A stretch of 64,000 nucleotides of DNA from Corynebacterium pseudokroppenstedtii (GTDB lineage Bacteria > Actinomycetota > Actinomycetes > Mycobacteriales > Mycobacteriaceae), in contig NZ_JAEUWU010000006.1 in NCBI RefSeq assembly GCF_019754945.1, forward strand, positions 1-64,000. The letters run 5' to 3'. Shown in pieces: positions 16,907 through 26,059 of the stretch (the stretch's first letter is position 1; each line of letters begins with the position of its first letter). Under the pieces are notes generated by a model. That model was given only the letters and a program-made list of their open reading frames with translations, did not search any database and was not told the origin of the DNA. Both the position numbers and the translations under genes were made by a program.

Positions 16907-18523
16907 ATGCCATTTAAACCCAGCGAGGCCGGAGAATTCCCCTCTCTCGGCTGGGAATGCCTGGCCTGGATAGAGGAAAACCTCGCACAGCCAGATTCCG
17001 CCGAATACAGGCCACTTATCCTTACCCCAGACCAAGCCAACTTCCTCATCCACTACTACCGGCTTGACCCGGAAACAGGACAGCGGATATACACCCGAGG
17101 AATATTCTCACGCCCCAAAGGCTCCGGAAAATCCCCACTCATGGGCGCTATCGGAGCACTCGAAGCGCTCGGCCCCGTCTGCTTCGGCGGATGGGACGCA
17201 GCCGGACAACCCGTCGGTGTCCCCTGGTCTCACCACGTCACACCACGCATCCAATTCGCAGCTGTTAACGAAGACCAGTCAAAAAACGCCTACGGCCCAC
17301 TCCTCGAAATGCTCCGTGACGGGCCAGCAGTAAACAACTACGACATCGACCCTATGGAAAGCTTCATCGCCCTACCTCGCGGTCGTATAGAGTTCATCAC
17401 CTCCGGCGCTTTATCTAAGGAGGGTGGCAGGCCAGTGTGGGCGGCTCTCGACCAAACGGAATCATGGACACGCTCGAATGGTGGTGTGGCGCTCGCCGAC
17501 ACTTTGCGACGCAACCTCGGGAAGGTGGGAGGACACTCCATTGAAACACCGAATGCATTCCGGCCCGGATCAGGCTCCGTAGCAGAGAAGACATTCCAGG
17601 CTGTCGAACTTGAAAAACAGGGGCGGCTCAAGCGGGAAACCATCCTGGTTGACCACAGGGAAGCCCCCGCCGACACTGATCTTTCCGACCACGACTCCCT
17701 CTATCAAGGGCTGGTCTACGCCTACGGCGACTCAGCGCGAGATCGGGGAGGCTGGGTAGATATTGAACGGATTATTACTGAAATATGGGACCCGTCGACC
17801 GACCCGTCCGATGCCCGACAGTTTTATCTTAACCAGATAGTGTCCGCCTCCGATTCGTACCTCTCTCACCTTGAAGTGGACGCCATCGAGGATCGCAACA
17901 AAGCTATCCAGCCAGGCGATAAGGTCGTGCTCGGTTTCGACGGATCACGAGGCCGTGTCCGAGGCAACGCTGACGCCACCGCCCTGGTGGGGATGCGCGT
18001 TTCGGACGGGCACCTTTTTGAAATTGCAGTGTGGCAATCACCAACTCCCCGTGATCCCACCTGGGAACCAGATGCCAAGCAAGTCGACGCTGTTATTCGA
18101 GGGTGCTTTTCCCGCTACCGGGTCGTCGGCATGTATTGCGACCCGTCAGGGTGGACTGAGCATGTCTCAAGCTGGGAAGCTGATTTTTCCCAAAAATTAA
18201 AAGTTCGAGCAACATCTGAGCACCCCATGATGGCGTGGCCACGTGGGAAAACCGCTTCAGTGTATCAATCACTGACTCAATTCCGACAAGCCGTTGTTCA
18301 CCGTGAGATCAGCTATGACGGTGGCGCTTATCTTCGGGCCCACTTGCTTAATGCCCGCCGTCGAGAAACGCGAACTGGATATTTGCTCTACAAATCATCG
18401 CCAGAGTCGGCTGATAAAATCGATGCAGCATATGCAGCGGTCATGGCCTATAAATGCTATCTCGACGCTGTGTCACGGGGGATAACGAAACAGAAAAAGA
18501 AGAGGGGGTCATTTGTCCTATGA
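16907..18523 (+). CDS. terL: Phage terminase large subunit
   Basis: ATPase-nuclease that pumps DNA into the prohead. It has 538 residues. The Walker A-like motif SRPKGSGKSP is at 68-77, the motor domain includes IEFITSGALSKEGGRPVWAALDQTE (Walker B region), and the RNase H-like nuclease domain begins at VVLGFDGSRG with later acidic residues (MYCDPSGW). The ATPase spans about 40-300 and the nuclease about 340-520. The stop overlaps the portal start (ATGA). Confidence 0.93.
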   Translation: MPFKPSEAGEFPSLGWECLAWIEENLAQPDSAEYRPLILTPDQANFLIHYYRLDPETGQRIYTRGIFSRPKGSGKSPLMGAIGALEALGPVCFGGWDAAGQPVGVPWSHHVTPRIQFAAVNEDQSKNAYGPLLEMLRDGPAVNNYDIDPMESFIALPRGRIEFITSGALSKEGGRPVWAALDQTESWTRSNGGVALADTLRRNLGKVGGHSIETPNAFRPGSGSVAEKTFQAVELEKQGRLKRETILVDHREAPADTDLSDHDSLYQGLVYAYGDSARDRGGWVDIERIITEIWDPSTDPSDARQFYLNQIVSASDSYLSHLEVDAIEDRNKAIQPGDKVVLGFDGSRGRVRGNADATALVGMRVSDGHLFEIAVWQSPTPRDPTWEPDAKQVDAVIRGCFSRYRVVGMYCDPSGWTEHVSSWEADFSQKLKVRATSEHPMMAWPRGKTASVYQSLTQFRQAVVHREISYDGGAYLRAHLLNARRRETRTGYLLYKSSPESADKIDAAYAAVMAYKCYLDAVSRGITKQKKKRGSFVL

Positions 18524-19998
18524 TCGAGGGACTAACGCAAACGGAAGACGACATTCTAAGCCTACTGAGCAGTCAGGTCGGAGCACACCGAGCCAGCAAC
18601 GAGCGGCTAGCCGCCTACTATGACGGCACGCACCGAGTCCGGCGAATCGGTGTGGCTGTGCCACGCACCCTCGGGGACATTGGGGTGGTGTCGGGCTGGC
18701 CAGCCACCATTGTCGATACCTATGGCGACTTGCTACGCATGGACGGCTTTATCTCTCCTGACTACCCCGACCAGATGCGCACCATCACCCGCCGGTTCAA
18801 CGTTCCGCTGCGCGTCTCAGAAGCCATTTTAGACATGCTAATCTTTGGGCTAGGCCTACTTGCTGTCGAGCCAGACACGACGGGCCAATTCCGACTGCGC
18901 TCGGTCTCTCCCATGTCCGGATCACTGTTGTGGGATGATGCCACCAATAGCCCAGTGGCTGGCTACCGACGGTCCGGGGTTGATTCACAAGGCTATTATC
19001 GCGAAGTCCTCTACCTACGTGGGCAAATCGTCATCGTGCTGCAGGATACGGCCCGAATTCAATCAGTCCAGAGATACCCCATCCCCGACAACGGGTTCCC
19101 CATGTTCAGGTTGCGCAACAGGCTACGCACCTCCCACTGGTCAGGGCAATCAGAAATCACGCCAGCCGTGCAATATCTCACCGACGCCGCCGCCCGCACC
19201 CTGGAAAACATGGAATACAATTCCGAGTTCTATGCCTCACCTCAAAGGTGGGCTACGGGGGCCTCACCCGAAGACTTTGGTTACGACCCTGACGGCATGT
19301 CTGAATTTGACCGCGTTGAGATGGGGTGGCGCACGTCCATCGGCAAGATGCTCGTCCTCAATGGCGATGAAGATGACCAAAAACAGCCTAGTGTCGGACA
19401 ATTTGCTTCTTCACCCCCGACCCCATTTATTGAGCAGGTTAGGGCCTATTCCCAGCTCATCGCCTCGGAATCGAAAATCCCGGCTCAGTACTTCGGATTC
19501 ATGACGCAAAACCCGCCATCGGGTGATTCCATCCGCGTGTGGAAAGAGCAGCTTATTCGCGCCTCAGAAATCAAAACCGAGCTGATGAACCCGGACTTGA
19601 TTGCGCTCGCTCAGGTACTAGCTTCGCTGACTGAATTTGATGATGAGGTGGATGCGGATCGGTTAGCCGATGGCCTCGAGGTGGATTGGAGAGACCCGGC
19701 GACAGCGTCGAAAGCCGCAGATGCCGACTGGGCGCTCAAACTCCTCTCCGCTGGCGTCCTCTCCCCTGATTCTCAGGTTTTGCTCGAAAACCTGCATTTC
19801 TCTGCTGCTGATCGTCTGCGAATTGAGCAGGAAAACCGGGGGAAGCGTCTCTCTGCTCTCGCGAAGGTCATGGCTGCATCCAAGACGGACAGCGACCAAT
19901 CCAGCTCCCCCAACGACACCGAAGACGGGGCGACCGAAGCAGAACAAGTCCCCTCTCCCGATGAGAACGCCAGCCAAGACGCGAAAGAGGGAAGATAA
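18520..19998 (+). CDS. Phage portal protein, SPP1 Gp6-like
   Basis: Dodecameric vertex protein through which DNA enters the capsid. The ATGA overlap with the terminase gene fixes the start and gives 492 residues. The pattern (N-terminal helices, RLAAYYDGTHRVRRIG, clip region, then IPAQYFGFMTQNPPSGDSIRVWKEQLI and a C-terminal helix with acidic tail SSPNDTEDGATEAEQ) fits the Gp6-like portal family. Gene order between terminase and MuF-like gene agrees. Confidence 0.92.
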   Translation: MIEGLTQTEDDILSLLSSQVGAHRASNERLAAYYDGTHRVRRIGVAVPRTLGDIGVVSGWPATIVDTYGDLLRMDGFISPDYPDQMRTITRRFNVPLRVSEAILDMLIFGLGLLAVEPDTTGQFRLRSVSPMSGSLLWDDATNSPVAGYRRSGVDSQGYYREVLYLRGQIVIVLQDTARIQSVQRYPIPDNGFPMFRLRNRLRTSHWSGQSEITPAVQYLTDAAARTLENMEYNSEFYASPQRWATGASPEDFGYDPDGMSEFDRVEMGWRTSIGKMLVLNGDEDDQKQPSVGQFASSPPTPFIEQVRAYSQLIASESKIPAQYFGFMTQNPPSGDSIRVWKEQLIRASEIKTELMNPDLIALAQVLASLTEFDDEVDADRLADGLEVDWRDPATASKAADADWALKLLSAGVLSPDSQVLLENLHFSAADRLRIEQENRGKRLSALAKVMAASKTDSDQSSSPNDTEDGATEAEQVPSPDENASQDAKEGR

Positions 19999-20713
19999 AT
20001 GGCCACCGTGGATATTGAACACCCGTGGACATCGATTACCCCAGTGGTTGATCGGATTACGACGCTGGCCATTCGTGAGCTCAACATGGAGGCCGCTACC
20101 ATCCTGGACGTCACCGACAACCCTTATGAGCAAAAAGACCTGTTACGGCAGCTAGCGCGGGAGACCATCGACGCCTACGGCCTATCAGTCACGGACGCGA
20201 CAATGGCGTGGCTCGAGGAGCAAGAAGAATATATGGGAATGCGCCCGGTGGCGTGGGAGCCGAAGAAAGTTGATATTGATCGTGTGGAAGCACGGATGGC
20301 CCATGACTTCGGACCGTTGTTCTTCGAAGAGGATGGGTATGCCACCACGGTGAAGAATTTGGGTTTTCTTGTCTCTGACGAGTTGTACGGTCGGCAGCGC
20401 AAGACGACAGAGTTTACGGCATGGAACGGTAATGGGGCGTGGGCTCGGGTGGCACATCCGGGTGCTTGTGCGTTTTGTATGTTGATGGCGTCACGCGGTT
20501 TTGCCTACAAAACGCGGGAAACCGCAGGCGGTGGCGCATTATCACGATCATTGTCGGTGTCTGGTGATTTGCAAGAAACGAGGGAAGGTTGAGCTTCCTG
20601 ACAGCACGATTCGGGCTCAGAAGATTTATGCCGAGGGGCGGGAACAGTCCCCTACTGGCAAGCCGGAGGATATTTTGTCATCTATGCGAAAAGTTGGAAA
20701 TCTAAGCCATTGA
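19999..20713 (+). pseudogene. MuF-like minor head protein, reading frame broken
   Basis: Frame 1 (19999-20592) encodes the helical N-terminal part and the motif HPGACAFCMLMASRGFAYKT. The matching HYHDHCRCLVICKKRGKVELP of the zinc-like C-x2-C...H-x-H-C-x-C cluster lies in the next frame (20501-20713). The break falls near 20525-20540 in a G-rich stretch (GGCGGTGGCGCAT). In intact MuF/SPP1 gp7-like proteins both halves are one chain. A one-base indel, real or from sequencing, explains this. Confidence 0.75.
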
Positions 20714-20729
20714 ACGTATGTGCTAAAAT
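20711..20729 (+). promoter_or_regulatory. Promoter candidate before the scaffold gene
   Basis: GAACGTATGTGCTAAAATG contains an extended -10 (TG...TAAAAT at 20724-20729). The first half GAACGTATGT recurs exactly at 32501-32510 before the tail-chaperone genes, which suggests a shared late promoter element. Confidence 0.45.
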
Positions 20730-20805
20730 GTGTGATGATTGCGGTACTGTCCGGAAGGGATGAATGCCATGACCGTAATTGACACAAGCACATAGAGGAG
20801 TAGCT

Positions 20806-21369
20806 GTGACTGCACATGAGGGGGATCACTCCGATCAGGAGGCCGAAAAGGTCTCTGGAGTTGAGGACTCTGCATCCGAGGCCGAAAAGGCGGAGTCGAA
20901 TTCAAGTTCTAGTGACTATCGACAAAAGTACGAGAAGATGCGCGCCCATTCCCGCACATGGGAAACACGGGCAGAGAAGTCGCTTGAGGAAGTCAAACAC
21001 CTTACAGCCCAGCTTGACTCGTTGAAAGATGAGAACGGCAGGCTTGAGGAAACGGTGGAGGCACTTCGCTCACAATTGTCGGAGGCGACGAGCCAACTTG
21101 CTGAGGCGACGCGGCATCACGATCTGACAACGCGCATTGCAGATTTGGGCGGCAACGTTGGTCAGCTCTTTGATTCGAAGCGCTTTTGTAAAGCAGTAGA
21201 CGAGTTGGATCTTGATGCCGATGATGCAGACTCCACGCTGAAAATGCTCATTAAGCAGCACAGCACTGCTACCGCCCCTAGCTCGTCACTGACATGGGAG
21301 CAGCCCGGCCAGGGCATTTCGAAAGGTGAAGAGCTGTGGAATCGCCGTAAGGCACGTCGGGGGGCGTAA
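20806..21369 (+). CDS. Capsid scaffold protein
   Basis: 187 residues from a GTG start with AGAGGAGTAG before it. An acidic, Ser-rich N-terminus is followed by a long coiled coil (about 45-120: YEKMRAHSRTWETRAEKSL, LTAQLDSLKDENGRLEETVE) and a basic C-terminus (WNRRKARRGA). This composition, the size, and the place between MuF-like and capsid genes are typical of siphovirus scaffold proteins that bind the capsid protein by their basic tail. Confidence 0.82.
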   Translation: MTAHEGDHSDQEAEKVSGVEDSASEAEKAESNSSSSDYRQKYEKMRAHSRTWETRAEKSLEEVKHLTAQLDSLKDENGRLEETVEALRSQLSEATSQLAEATRHHDLTTRIADLGGNVGQLFDSKRFCKAVDELDLDADDADSTLKMLIKQHSTATAPSSSLTWEQPGQGISKGEELWNRRKARRGA

Positions 21370-21398
21370 CATCATTCATCAACTATTCGGGGGGAATT

Positions 21399-21827
21399 AT
21401 GCATATTCGGCCAACATTTGACCGGTATTCTCCTAGTGACCTGTCTTGGCTTGGTTCACGTCATGCTGTGGACAATGCGGAGACGGGAACCTTGGGGGAA
21501 AAGACAACCCATATTCGACGGGCAGTTTTACCGTCGGGTACCGCTTTGCACCGTGACGGCGACTACTGGCTTCCGGTGACATCGAAAACGCAGTCTGTGG
21601 ACGGTTTTTTGCTCACTGACCAGGACAATGTTCCTGGAGAGGTTGTGCCCATTGTGTGGCATGGCCGTATCCGCGTTGATCGTCTTCCAGATTCAAACAA
21701 CCGCGTGAAAATCGCAGAATGCGATCATCCTGAGTTCACGTTCGTTCACGAGCCGTCCGATTCTCTATGGAATGAGGATGGCTCGACGAATTTTGATCAG
21801 GTCGGATCACTGCGAGGTGATATTTAA
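21399..21827 (+). CDS. Head decoration protein (putative)
   Basis: A 142-residue beta-rich protein with no membrane or signal segment (TTHIRRAVLPSGTALHRDGDYWLPVTS; VDGFLLTDQDNVPGEVVPIVWHGRIRVDRLP). It stands directly before the major capsid gene and overlaps it by one base, the usual place of lambda gpD-like decoration proteins. GGGGGGAATT precedes the ATG. Assigned mainly by position. Confidence 0.6.
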   Translation: MHIRPTFDRYSPSDLSWLGSRHAVDNAETGTLGEKTTHIRRAVLPSGTALHRDGDYWLPVTSKTQSVDGFLLTDQDNVPGEVVPIVWHGRIRVDRLPDSNNRVKIAECDHPEFTFVHEPSDSLWNEDGSTNFDQVGSLRGDI

Positions 21828-22885
21828 TGGGATCGTCACAGATTTGGACTGAGGTTCTTTCCCCTCAGGATTTAACGGTGTATGCCAACCACTACCTCAC
21901 TGACCTTCAAGCCAACGGGTACTCCCTGTCCGCCTATTTCCCCGATCAGCTGGTCAATGACATTTTCTTCGCCTGGAAAACCGAGGAAGACACCAACCGG
22001 CTGGCGGAGGTACGCTCCGCCGATGCGGAGACCCCTATCGGATCGATGGGCGGTGGCCATAAGGCCACCATGCAACTACCCCTCATTGGGCAGAAAGTCC
22101 GCATCAACGAGATGGACCAGCTGCGCAGCTTCCGGCAGGGCAATGCCGAGTTCCAGGAAGACGACATGACTAAGGCCACTGAAACGGTCGTCCGTGCGGT
22201 GGCTAATCGTGTGGAAGTGGCTCGTGGCGATGTTCTCACCACTGGCCGCGTTCGTTACGCCGAAAACGGCGCGATTGTTGATGCAGGTATTGGCCGCGAT
22301 AAGGAGTTCGAGGTCACGCCGAAGAAGCATTGGGACGATCCCAATGCTCCGGCGCTTGAAGACATCATTGATTGGGCGATGGCGTATGAGGATGCTAATG
22401 GCACCAAGCCGGGCACGATCATTGCTTCACCCAAGGTTATCCAGAAGCTGCAGGTTAATGCGCAGTTCCGGGACTCTGCGAATACGACTGGTGAGTTAGC
22501 TCGCGTCTCTTCTGGGGCTATTAATGCTGTCCTGCAGGATCAGGGGCTGCCGGGTATCACCTCGTATTCGAAGTCGGTACGGGATGGGAATGGTTCTCGC
22601 CGCATCCTGGACGAGAACACCGTGTACTTCCTGCCTCCTGAGACGCAATCTGGGCTGTTGGGCTATACGGTGTGGGGCCAGACTGTGGAGATGAATTCTC
22701 CGGAATATCAGCTCACTGGTCTAGGCCAGATCGCTGTGGGTGCGTGGCGCGAGAATGATCCGATGGCGTATTGGGTTCGTGCGAACTGTGCTGTCCAGCC
22801 GATTTTGACGAATCCGAATATGGCGATGGTCGCTCATGTCGTCAAGCCGGAGAGCGCACGTAAAGCTGCCAAGGTCTCGAAGTAG
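21827..22885 (+). CDS. Major capsid protein, lambda gpE type
   Basis: 352 residues that form the icosahedral shell. The pattern fits the phage major capsid protein E family with an HK97-like fold: N-arm without a long prodomain, an E-loop-like stretch (QLRSFRQGNAEFQEDDM), a P-domain helix (EDIIDWAMAYEDANGTKPGTII) and a C-terminal beta-rich A-domain (YTVWGQTVEMNSPEYQL). The scaffold and decoration genes just upstream support the call. Confidence 0.9.
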   Translation: MGSSQIWTEVLSPQDLTVYANHYLTDLQANGYSLSAYFPDQLVNDIFFAWKTEEDTNRLAEVRSADAETPIGSMGGGHKATMQLPLIGQKVRINEMDQLRSFRQGNAEFQEDDMTKATETVVRAVANRVEVARGDVLTTGRVRYAENGAIVDAGIGRDKEFEVTPKKHWDDPNAPALEDIIDWAMAYEDANGTKPGTIIASPKVIQKLQVNAQFRDSANTTGELARVSSGAINAVLQDQGLPGITSYSKSVRDGNGSRRILDENTVYFLPPETQSGLLGYTVWGQTVEMNSPEYQLTGLGQIAVGAWRENDPMAYWVRANCAVQPILTNPNMAMVAHVVKPESARKAAKVSK

Positions 22886-22903
22886 TCAGTGAGGGGCGGC
22901 ACT

Positions 22904-23287
22904 GTGGATGTATATTGCACGGTCAGCGATGTGACGGATCGTTTGACGATGGTGCCTGATCGAGATGATCGCCGGTTTATTCGGGCGATGATTGATGAGG
23001 CCACTGTCGCCATTGATGCCTATATGGGTGGTCATGTGGGCGATGATGTTCCGTCTGCTGTTCGTGTGGTGTGTGCTCGGGTTGCCGCTCGTGCGGTCAG
23101 TCGTGGCTTATCCACTGCCCCGGTGGGTGCTGAGTCGCAGTCTTTTACTGCTGGGCCGTTTTCTACCACGCAGAATTTCGGGTCTAACTCGAATGGTGGC
23201 GGCGTGTTTTTGACTGCTGAGGACAAGCGGATGCTGCGTTCTGTGGGAGGTGACCGTCGTGGCGCGTTCACGGTCTCGTTGTACTAG
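22904..23287 (+). CDS. Head-tail connector protein (Gp15/gp6-like)
   Basis: 127 residues from the GTG at 22904, chosen because GAGGGG lies about 8 bp upstream. It begins with a helical DVYCTVSDVTDRLTMV and a YMGGHVGDDVPSAVRVVCARVAARAV helix pair. A Gly/Asn-rich loop and the ending DKRMLRSVGG follow, the layout of the head-tail adaptor family. It overlaps the next gene by 29 bp. Confidence 0.75.
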   Translation: MDVYCTVSDVTDRLTMVPDRDDRRFIRAMIDEATVAIDAYMGGHVGDDVPSAVRVVCARVAARAVSRGLSTAPVGAESQSFTAGPFSTTQNFGSNSNGGGVFLTAEDKRMLRSVGGDRRGAFTVSLY

Positions 23288-23633
23288 GTCGGGGTTTCCC
23301 CTTCCTTTTACGGTGGAAGTGCATCATCGCGAGGATTCAGGGGTTGATGCGTTCGGTAATGCCACTAGGTCGTGGGGAAAGCCGGAGTCTGTTCGGGTCG
23401 CTGGCTGGTTCATTGATAGCTCGGACGAGCATGGTCCTGATGATCGGGATGTTCGGCGGGTGGATTGGGCTGGTTCTTTGTTGGCTCTTCCTGGCTGTGT
23501 TTGTGCTGGGGATCGGGTGGAGCTTGGTGGTGCCTGGTTTCTTGTTGCTGATGGTGGCCAGGATTACACGCATGGGCCCTGGTGGGATCCGGGTGTGGTG
23601 GAGTATAAACTTCATGTTTTTGAGGAGGCATAG
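23259..23633 (+). CDS. Head-tail joining/completion protein (putative)
   Basis: 124 residues from a GTG with GGGAGG eight bases upstream. It is small and beta-rich (FTVEVHHREDSGVDAFGNATRSWGKPESVRVAGWFI ... HGPWWDPGVVEYKLHVFE, shown in part), a size and style of head-completion (stopper) proteins. The function comes mainly from position between adaptor and HK97 gp10-like genes. Confidence 0.65.
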   Translation: MARSRSRCTRSGFPLPFTVEVHHREDSGVDAFGNATRSWGKPESVRVAGWFIDSSDEHGPDDRDVRRVDWAGSLLALPGCVCAGDRVELGGAWFLVADGGQDYTHGPWWDPGVVEYKLHVFEEA

Positions 23634-23635
23634 CC

Positions 23636-23927
23636 GTGAGTGACCGTGTTGAGTGGAAATTCAACCATCAGTTTTTTTAACCGTGTCCTCAAGGAAGATG
23701 GCCAGACACGCGCGCTTGTCGATGCCAAGGCCGAGGAGTTTCGAGGAAAGGCTGGGTCGCATTGCACAGTGCTCCCTGCGATTCAGGGGAAAACGCGGTG
23801 GCGGGCTCTTGTGGTGCCCACTCCTCACGATTCGGAGGCCTATGCGTACGAGCTGAAACATAACTCGATGCAGAAGGCTATTGGTGAGTACCCGGTCGCG
23901 GCTAACCATCCAAGGAGTACAGAATGA
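23636..23927 (+). pseudogene. HK97 gp10-like tail-completion protein, frame broken at a T7 run
   Basis: A GTG at 23636 after GGAGGCATAGCC starts the frame MSDRVEWKFNHQFF and meets a stop at once, because the run at 23672-23678 has seven T. With six T the frame would continue into NRVLKEDGQTRALVDAKAEE and on to 23927, giving the normal gp10-like protein with its GSHC...GKTRWRALVV middle. As written, only a shifted GTG at 23640 opens the rest. A single-base indel or a sequencing error in the homopolymer is likely; ribosomal slippage is a lesser option. Confidence 0.75.
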
Positions 23928-24301
23928 GGCATCCTACAGCCGTCGTGGTCTCGTGCCTAAAGAAATGGTTCGTCGGCTCGGAGTACGAAAAGGTCCATGT
24001 TGCCACCAAAGTGCCTGACAACATTCAAGGCCCTGTTGTGCGGGTGGACAGTGCGCCACCTAATCGGGAAACGCCGATCACAGACCGGACGCGGATCATG
24101 CTGCAGGCCTATGGGGATGATGACCAGGACTGTGTCGATCTTCTGGCTGCCTGCCTTGACGGTCTAGAGATGGCGTATCGAGCTGATCTAGCCGTCATGG
24201 CGTGGGAGACCGATACCGAGCCATATAACTTCCCTGATCCAGATCGGCCGGGGGTAGCCAGGTGGCAAGCGGCCGGTACTTTGTGGACTGCGTTAAGCTA
24301 A
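23924..24301 (+). CDS. Tail terminator protein (putative)
   Basis: 125 residues, overlapping the previous gene by 4 bp. The pattern (a short N-terminal helix AVVVSCLKKWF, GPVVRVDSA, RTRIMLQAYGDDDQDCVDLLAACLDGLE, and a final WQAAGTLWTAL) resembles tail terminator (lambda gpU-like) proteins, which always lie just before the major tail protein. Sequence resemblance is moderate. Confidence 0.7.
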   Translation: MRHPTAVVVSCLKKWFVGSEYEKVHVATKVPDNIQGPVVRVDSAPPNRETPITDRTRIMLQAYGDDDQDCVDLLAACLDGLEMAYRADLAVMAWETDTEPYNFPDPDRPGVARWQAAGTLWTALS

Positions 24302-24310
24302 TCAATATTC

Positions 24311-24319
24311 ATGTATAAT
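24311..24319 (+). promoter_or_regulatory. Promoter candidate before the major tail gene
   Basis: ATGTATAAT contains a consensus -10 (TATAAT, 24314-24319) with an upstream TG. It lies 66 bp before the major tail protein start in an 83-bp gap that holds no gene. Confidence 0.5.
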
Positions 24320-24384
24320 ACGAGGTGGCTTGTGCTTTAAACGAGGAAAGCCACTCGGGGATTCATACTTTTGGGGGGATTCGC

Positions 24385-25377
24385 ATGGCACGTATGCGAC
24401 AAAATATTGTTGTCGGCGCGCCCGAAGTGAAGAGCGGCGGGGCTGCTTGGATCGGTAAGGCCGGCATTAATCCACTTCAGGCTCCGCATTCGGCGTCGAT
24501 CCGGGTAGCAGCATTGCCTGCTGTCAATCGGTTCAGCCCGGCGGGCTACATTTCTGAAGATGGCGTGACGAAGACTGTTGACCGGGATACGGACAATGTT
24601 GTGGATTGGAATGGCGACACAATGGCTGTTCTGCAGTCAAGCCATTCTGTCCAGATCAAGGCCAAGTTCCATGAGATCGTGAATTCTCATGTGGCGACAG
24701 CGATGCTTGGTGACGGGAATTTCCGTTCACGGCACGATGGGCGCGCTATCCAGATGATTGATAACGCGACCGACACCCCGTACCGGTCCTACATTTTCGA
24801 CATTCACGGCGGCGATGGGGTCAAGGGGCGACTGTTCATCCCGAATGGCCGCGTCTCTGAGCTTGATGACCAGGTCTTTTCCCGCTCTGAGGTTGTTGGC
24901 TTTGACGCCACCATCGAGTGTTTCCCCGATGACAATGACAACAAGCTCTACACCTACATTGATCGCCGTAACGTCAAGCGCGACGAGGATGATCGCTTCC
25001 CTGACGATGGTCTTCCGGTGATCTCGCTGGCAGAGATCGAGGATATTGTGCGCAACGCTATTGATGGGTTGCCGATTTCTCCGGACTTGGTCGCCGGCTT
25101 GTTCTACTCCCTCATTGACGGCAAGGGCGGATTAGACCTCGATTTCATCGAGAAGCTTGTTAACCATCTGCGCCCGCTGGATGGTGTCGATGACATTCTT
25201 AAGCTGTTGGCTGATCTATTGGAGGGGGCCGATGGGGCCACGCTCATTCACGATGTTGAGGCTTTGCCGTTTACGCCGCTGAATAAGTATCGCCGGTGGG
25301 CTCAGTCTGTTGTTGATCTTCTCTCTGGTGCTGGCGGACGCCAGACCTTGGATGACCTCACTGGGGGGATTCTCTGA
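24385..25377 (+). CDS. Major tail (tube) protein with helical C-terminal extension
   Basis: Tail-tube subunit of 330 residues. The ATG at 24385 follows TTGGGGGGAT. Residues 1-200 are the tube domain, with GAPEVKSGGAAWIGKAG, PAGYISEDGV, and RLFIPNGRVSELDDQVFSRSE. From about 215 a helical, Leu/Asp/Gly-rich extension follows (ISLAEIEDIVRNAIDGLP; LVNHLRPLDGVDDILKLLADL) that ordinary tube proteins lack. The tube domain is clearly related to the first 200 residues of the giant protein encoded from 27438. A short hairpin (CCTAC/GTAGG) follows the stop. Confidence 0.85.
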   Translation: MARMRQNIVVGAPEVKSGGAAWIGKAGINPLQAPHSASIRVAALPAVNRFSPAGYISEDGVTKTVDRDTDNVVDWNGDTMAVLQSSHSVQIKAKFHEIVNSHVATAMLGDGNFRSRHDGRAIQMIDNATDTPYRSYIFDIHGGDGVKGRLFIPNGRVSELDDQVFSRSEVVGFDATIECFPDDNDNKLYTYIDRRNVKRDEDDRFPDDGLPVISLAEIEDIVRNAIDGLPISPDLVAGLFYSLIDGKGGLDLDFIEKLVNHLRPLDGVDDILKLLADLLEGADGATLIHDVEALPFTPLNKYRRWAQSVVDLLSGAGGRQTLDDLTGGIL

Positions 25378-25427
25378 CCTACTCGTGTAGGCATTGTTCA
25401 TAAAAAATTTTTTGGAGGTTTATTCCT

Positions 25428-26057
25428 ATGGCTGACAAAGAAAGCCTTTTGTCACAGATCACTAAGTCTCTGCGCGATCTTCAGCAGCAGGGTGGAGTGG
25501 AAAAAGATACTGCCGATTCTCTGTCCGGAATGTTCACGAATTTCAACGGGCTGATCGACAAGTTGACTGAGTCAATCCCCCAGCAAGTGTCCATGTTGGG
25601 CCGCACCGTCAAAGACGCCAAAACGCTTGCTGAAGATATCAAACAGATCCTCGGTGGCCCCCTGGTGTTCCCCGGCACTGGTGTTCCTGCCGCGATCAAG
25701 GGCATCAATGATGCGAAGACGACTCTGCATGATCAGGTCGCGGCCCAGTTTGGGGATTCAGAAGCGTTGCCACAGCAGGTCGCCGACCATGTCGACGAGT
25801 TGGCAAAGAACGCTGGAAAAGTAGGTGAGGCTATTGATGAGTTCGTCAATTCCACCTATGGCAAGAAGCTGTTCGATGGTATTACTCCGGGCGATGGTTT
25901 CCCTGAGCTAGTCGGTAAGTTCGACCATCTCACTGAAGGTGACCGTAAGAAGATCACTGACTTGGTGACCAGTATCGGCACTACAGCGAAACCGATGGGC
26001 GGCACGATTGTCGACATTTTGCGCGCTGTCCACAACGAGAACGAGGGGGCTAAGTAA
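25428..26057 (+). CDS. Helical tail-module protein, unknown
   Basis: 209 residues, nearly all alpha-helical, with no signal peptide or membrane segment. Heptad-like stretches (ITKSLRDLQQQGGVEKDTADSLSG; AADHVDELAKNAGKVGEAIDEF in part) suggest coiled coils. TTTTTTGGAGG precedes the ATG. It is 2 bp before the next gene, so the two are coupled. It has the same helical style as the extension of the major tail protein. I do not recognise a family. Confidence 0.7.
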   Translation: MADKESLLSQITKSLRDLQQQGGVEKDTADSLSGMFTNFNGLIDKLTESIPQQVSMLGRTVKDAKTLAEDIKQILGGPLVFPGTGVPAAIKGINDAKTTLHDQVAAQFGDSEALPQQVADHVDELAKNAGKVGEAIDEFVNSTYGKKLFDGITPGDGFPELVGKFDHLTEGDRKKITDLVTSIGTTAKPMGGTIVDILRAVHNENEGAK

Positions 26058-26059
26058 AT

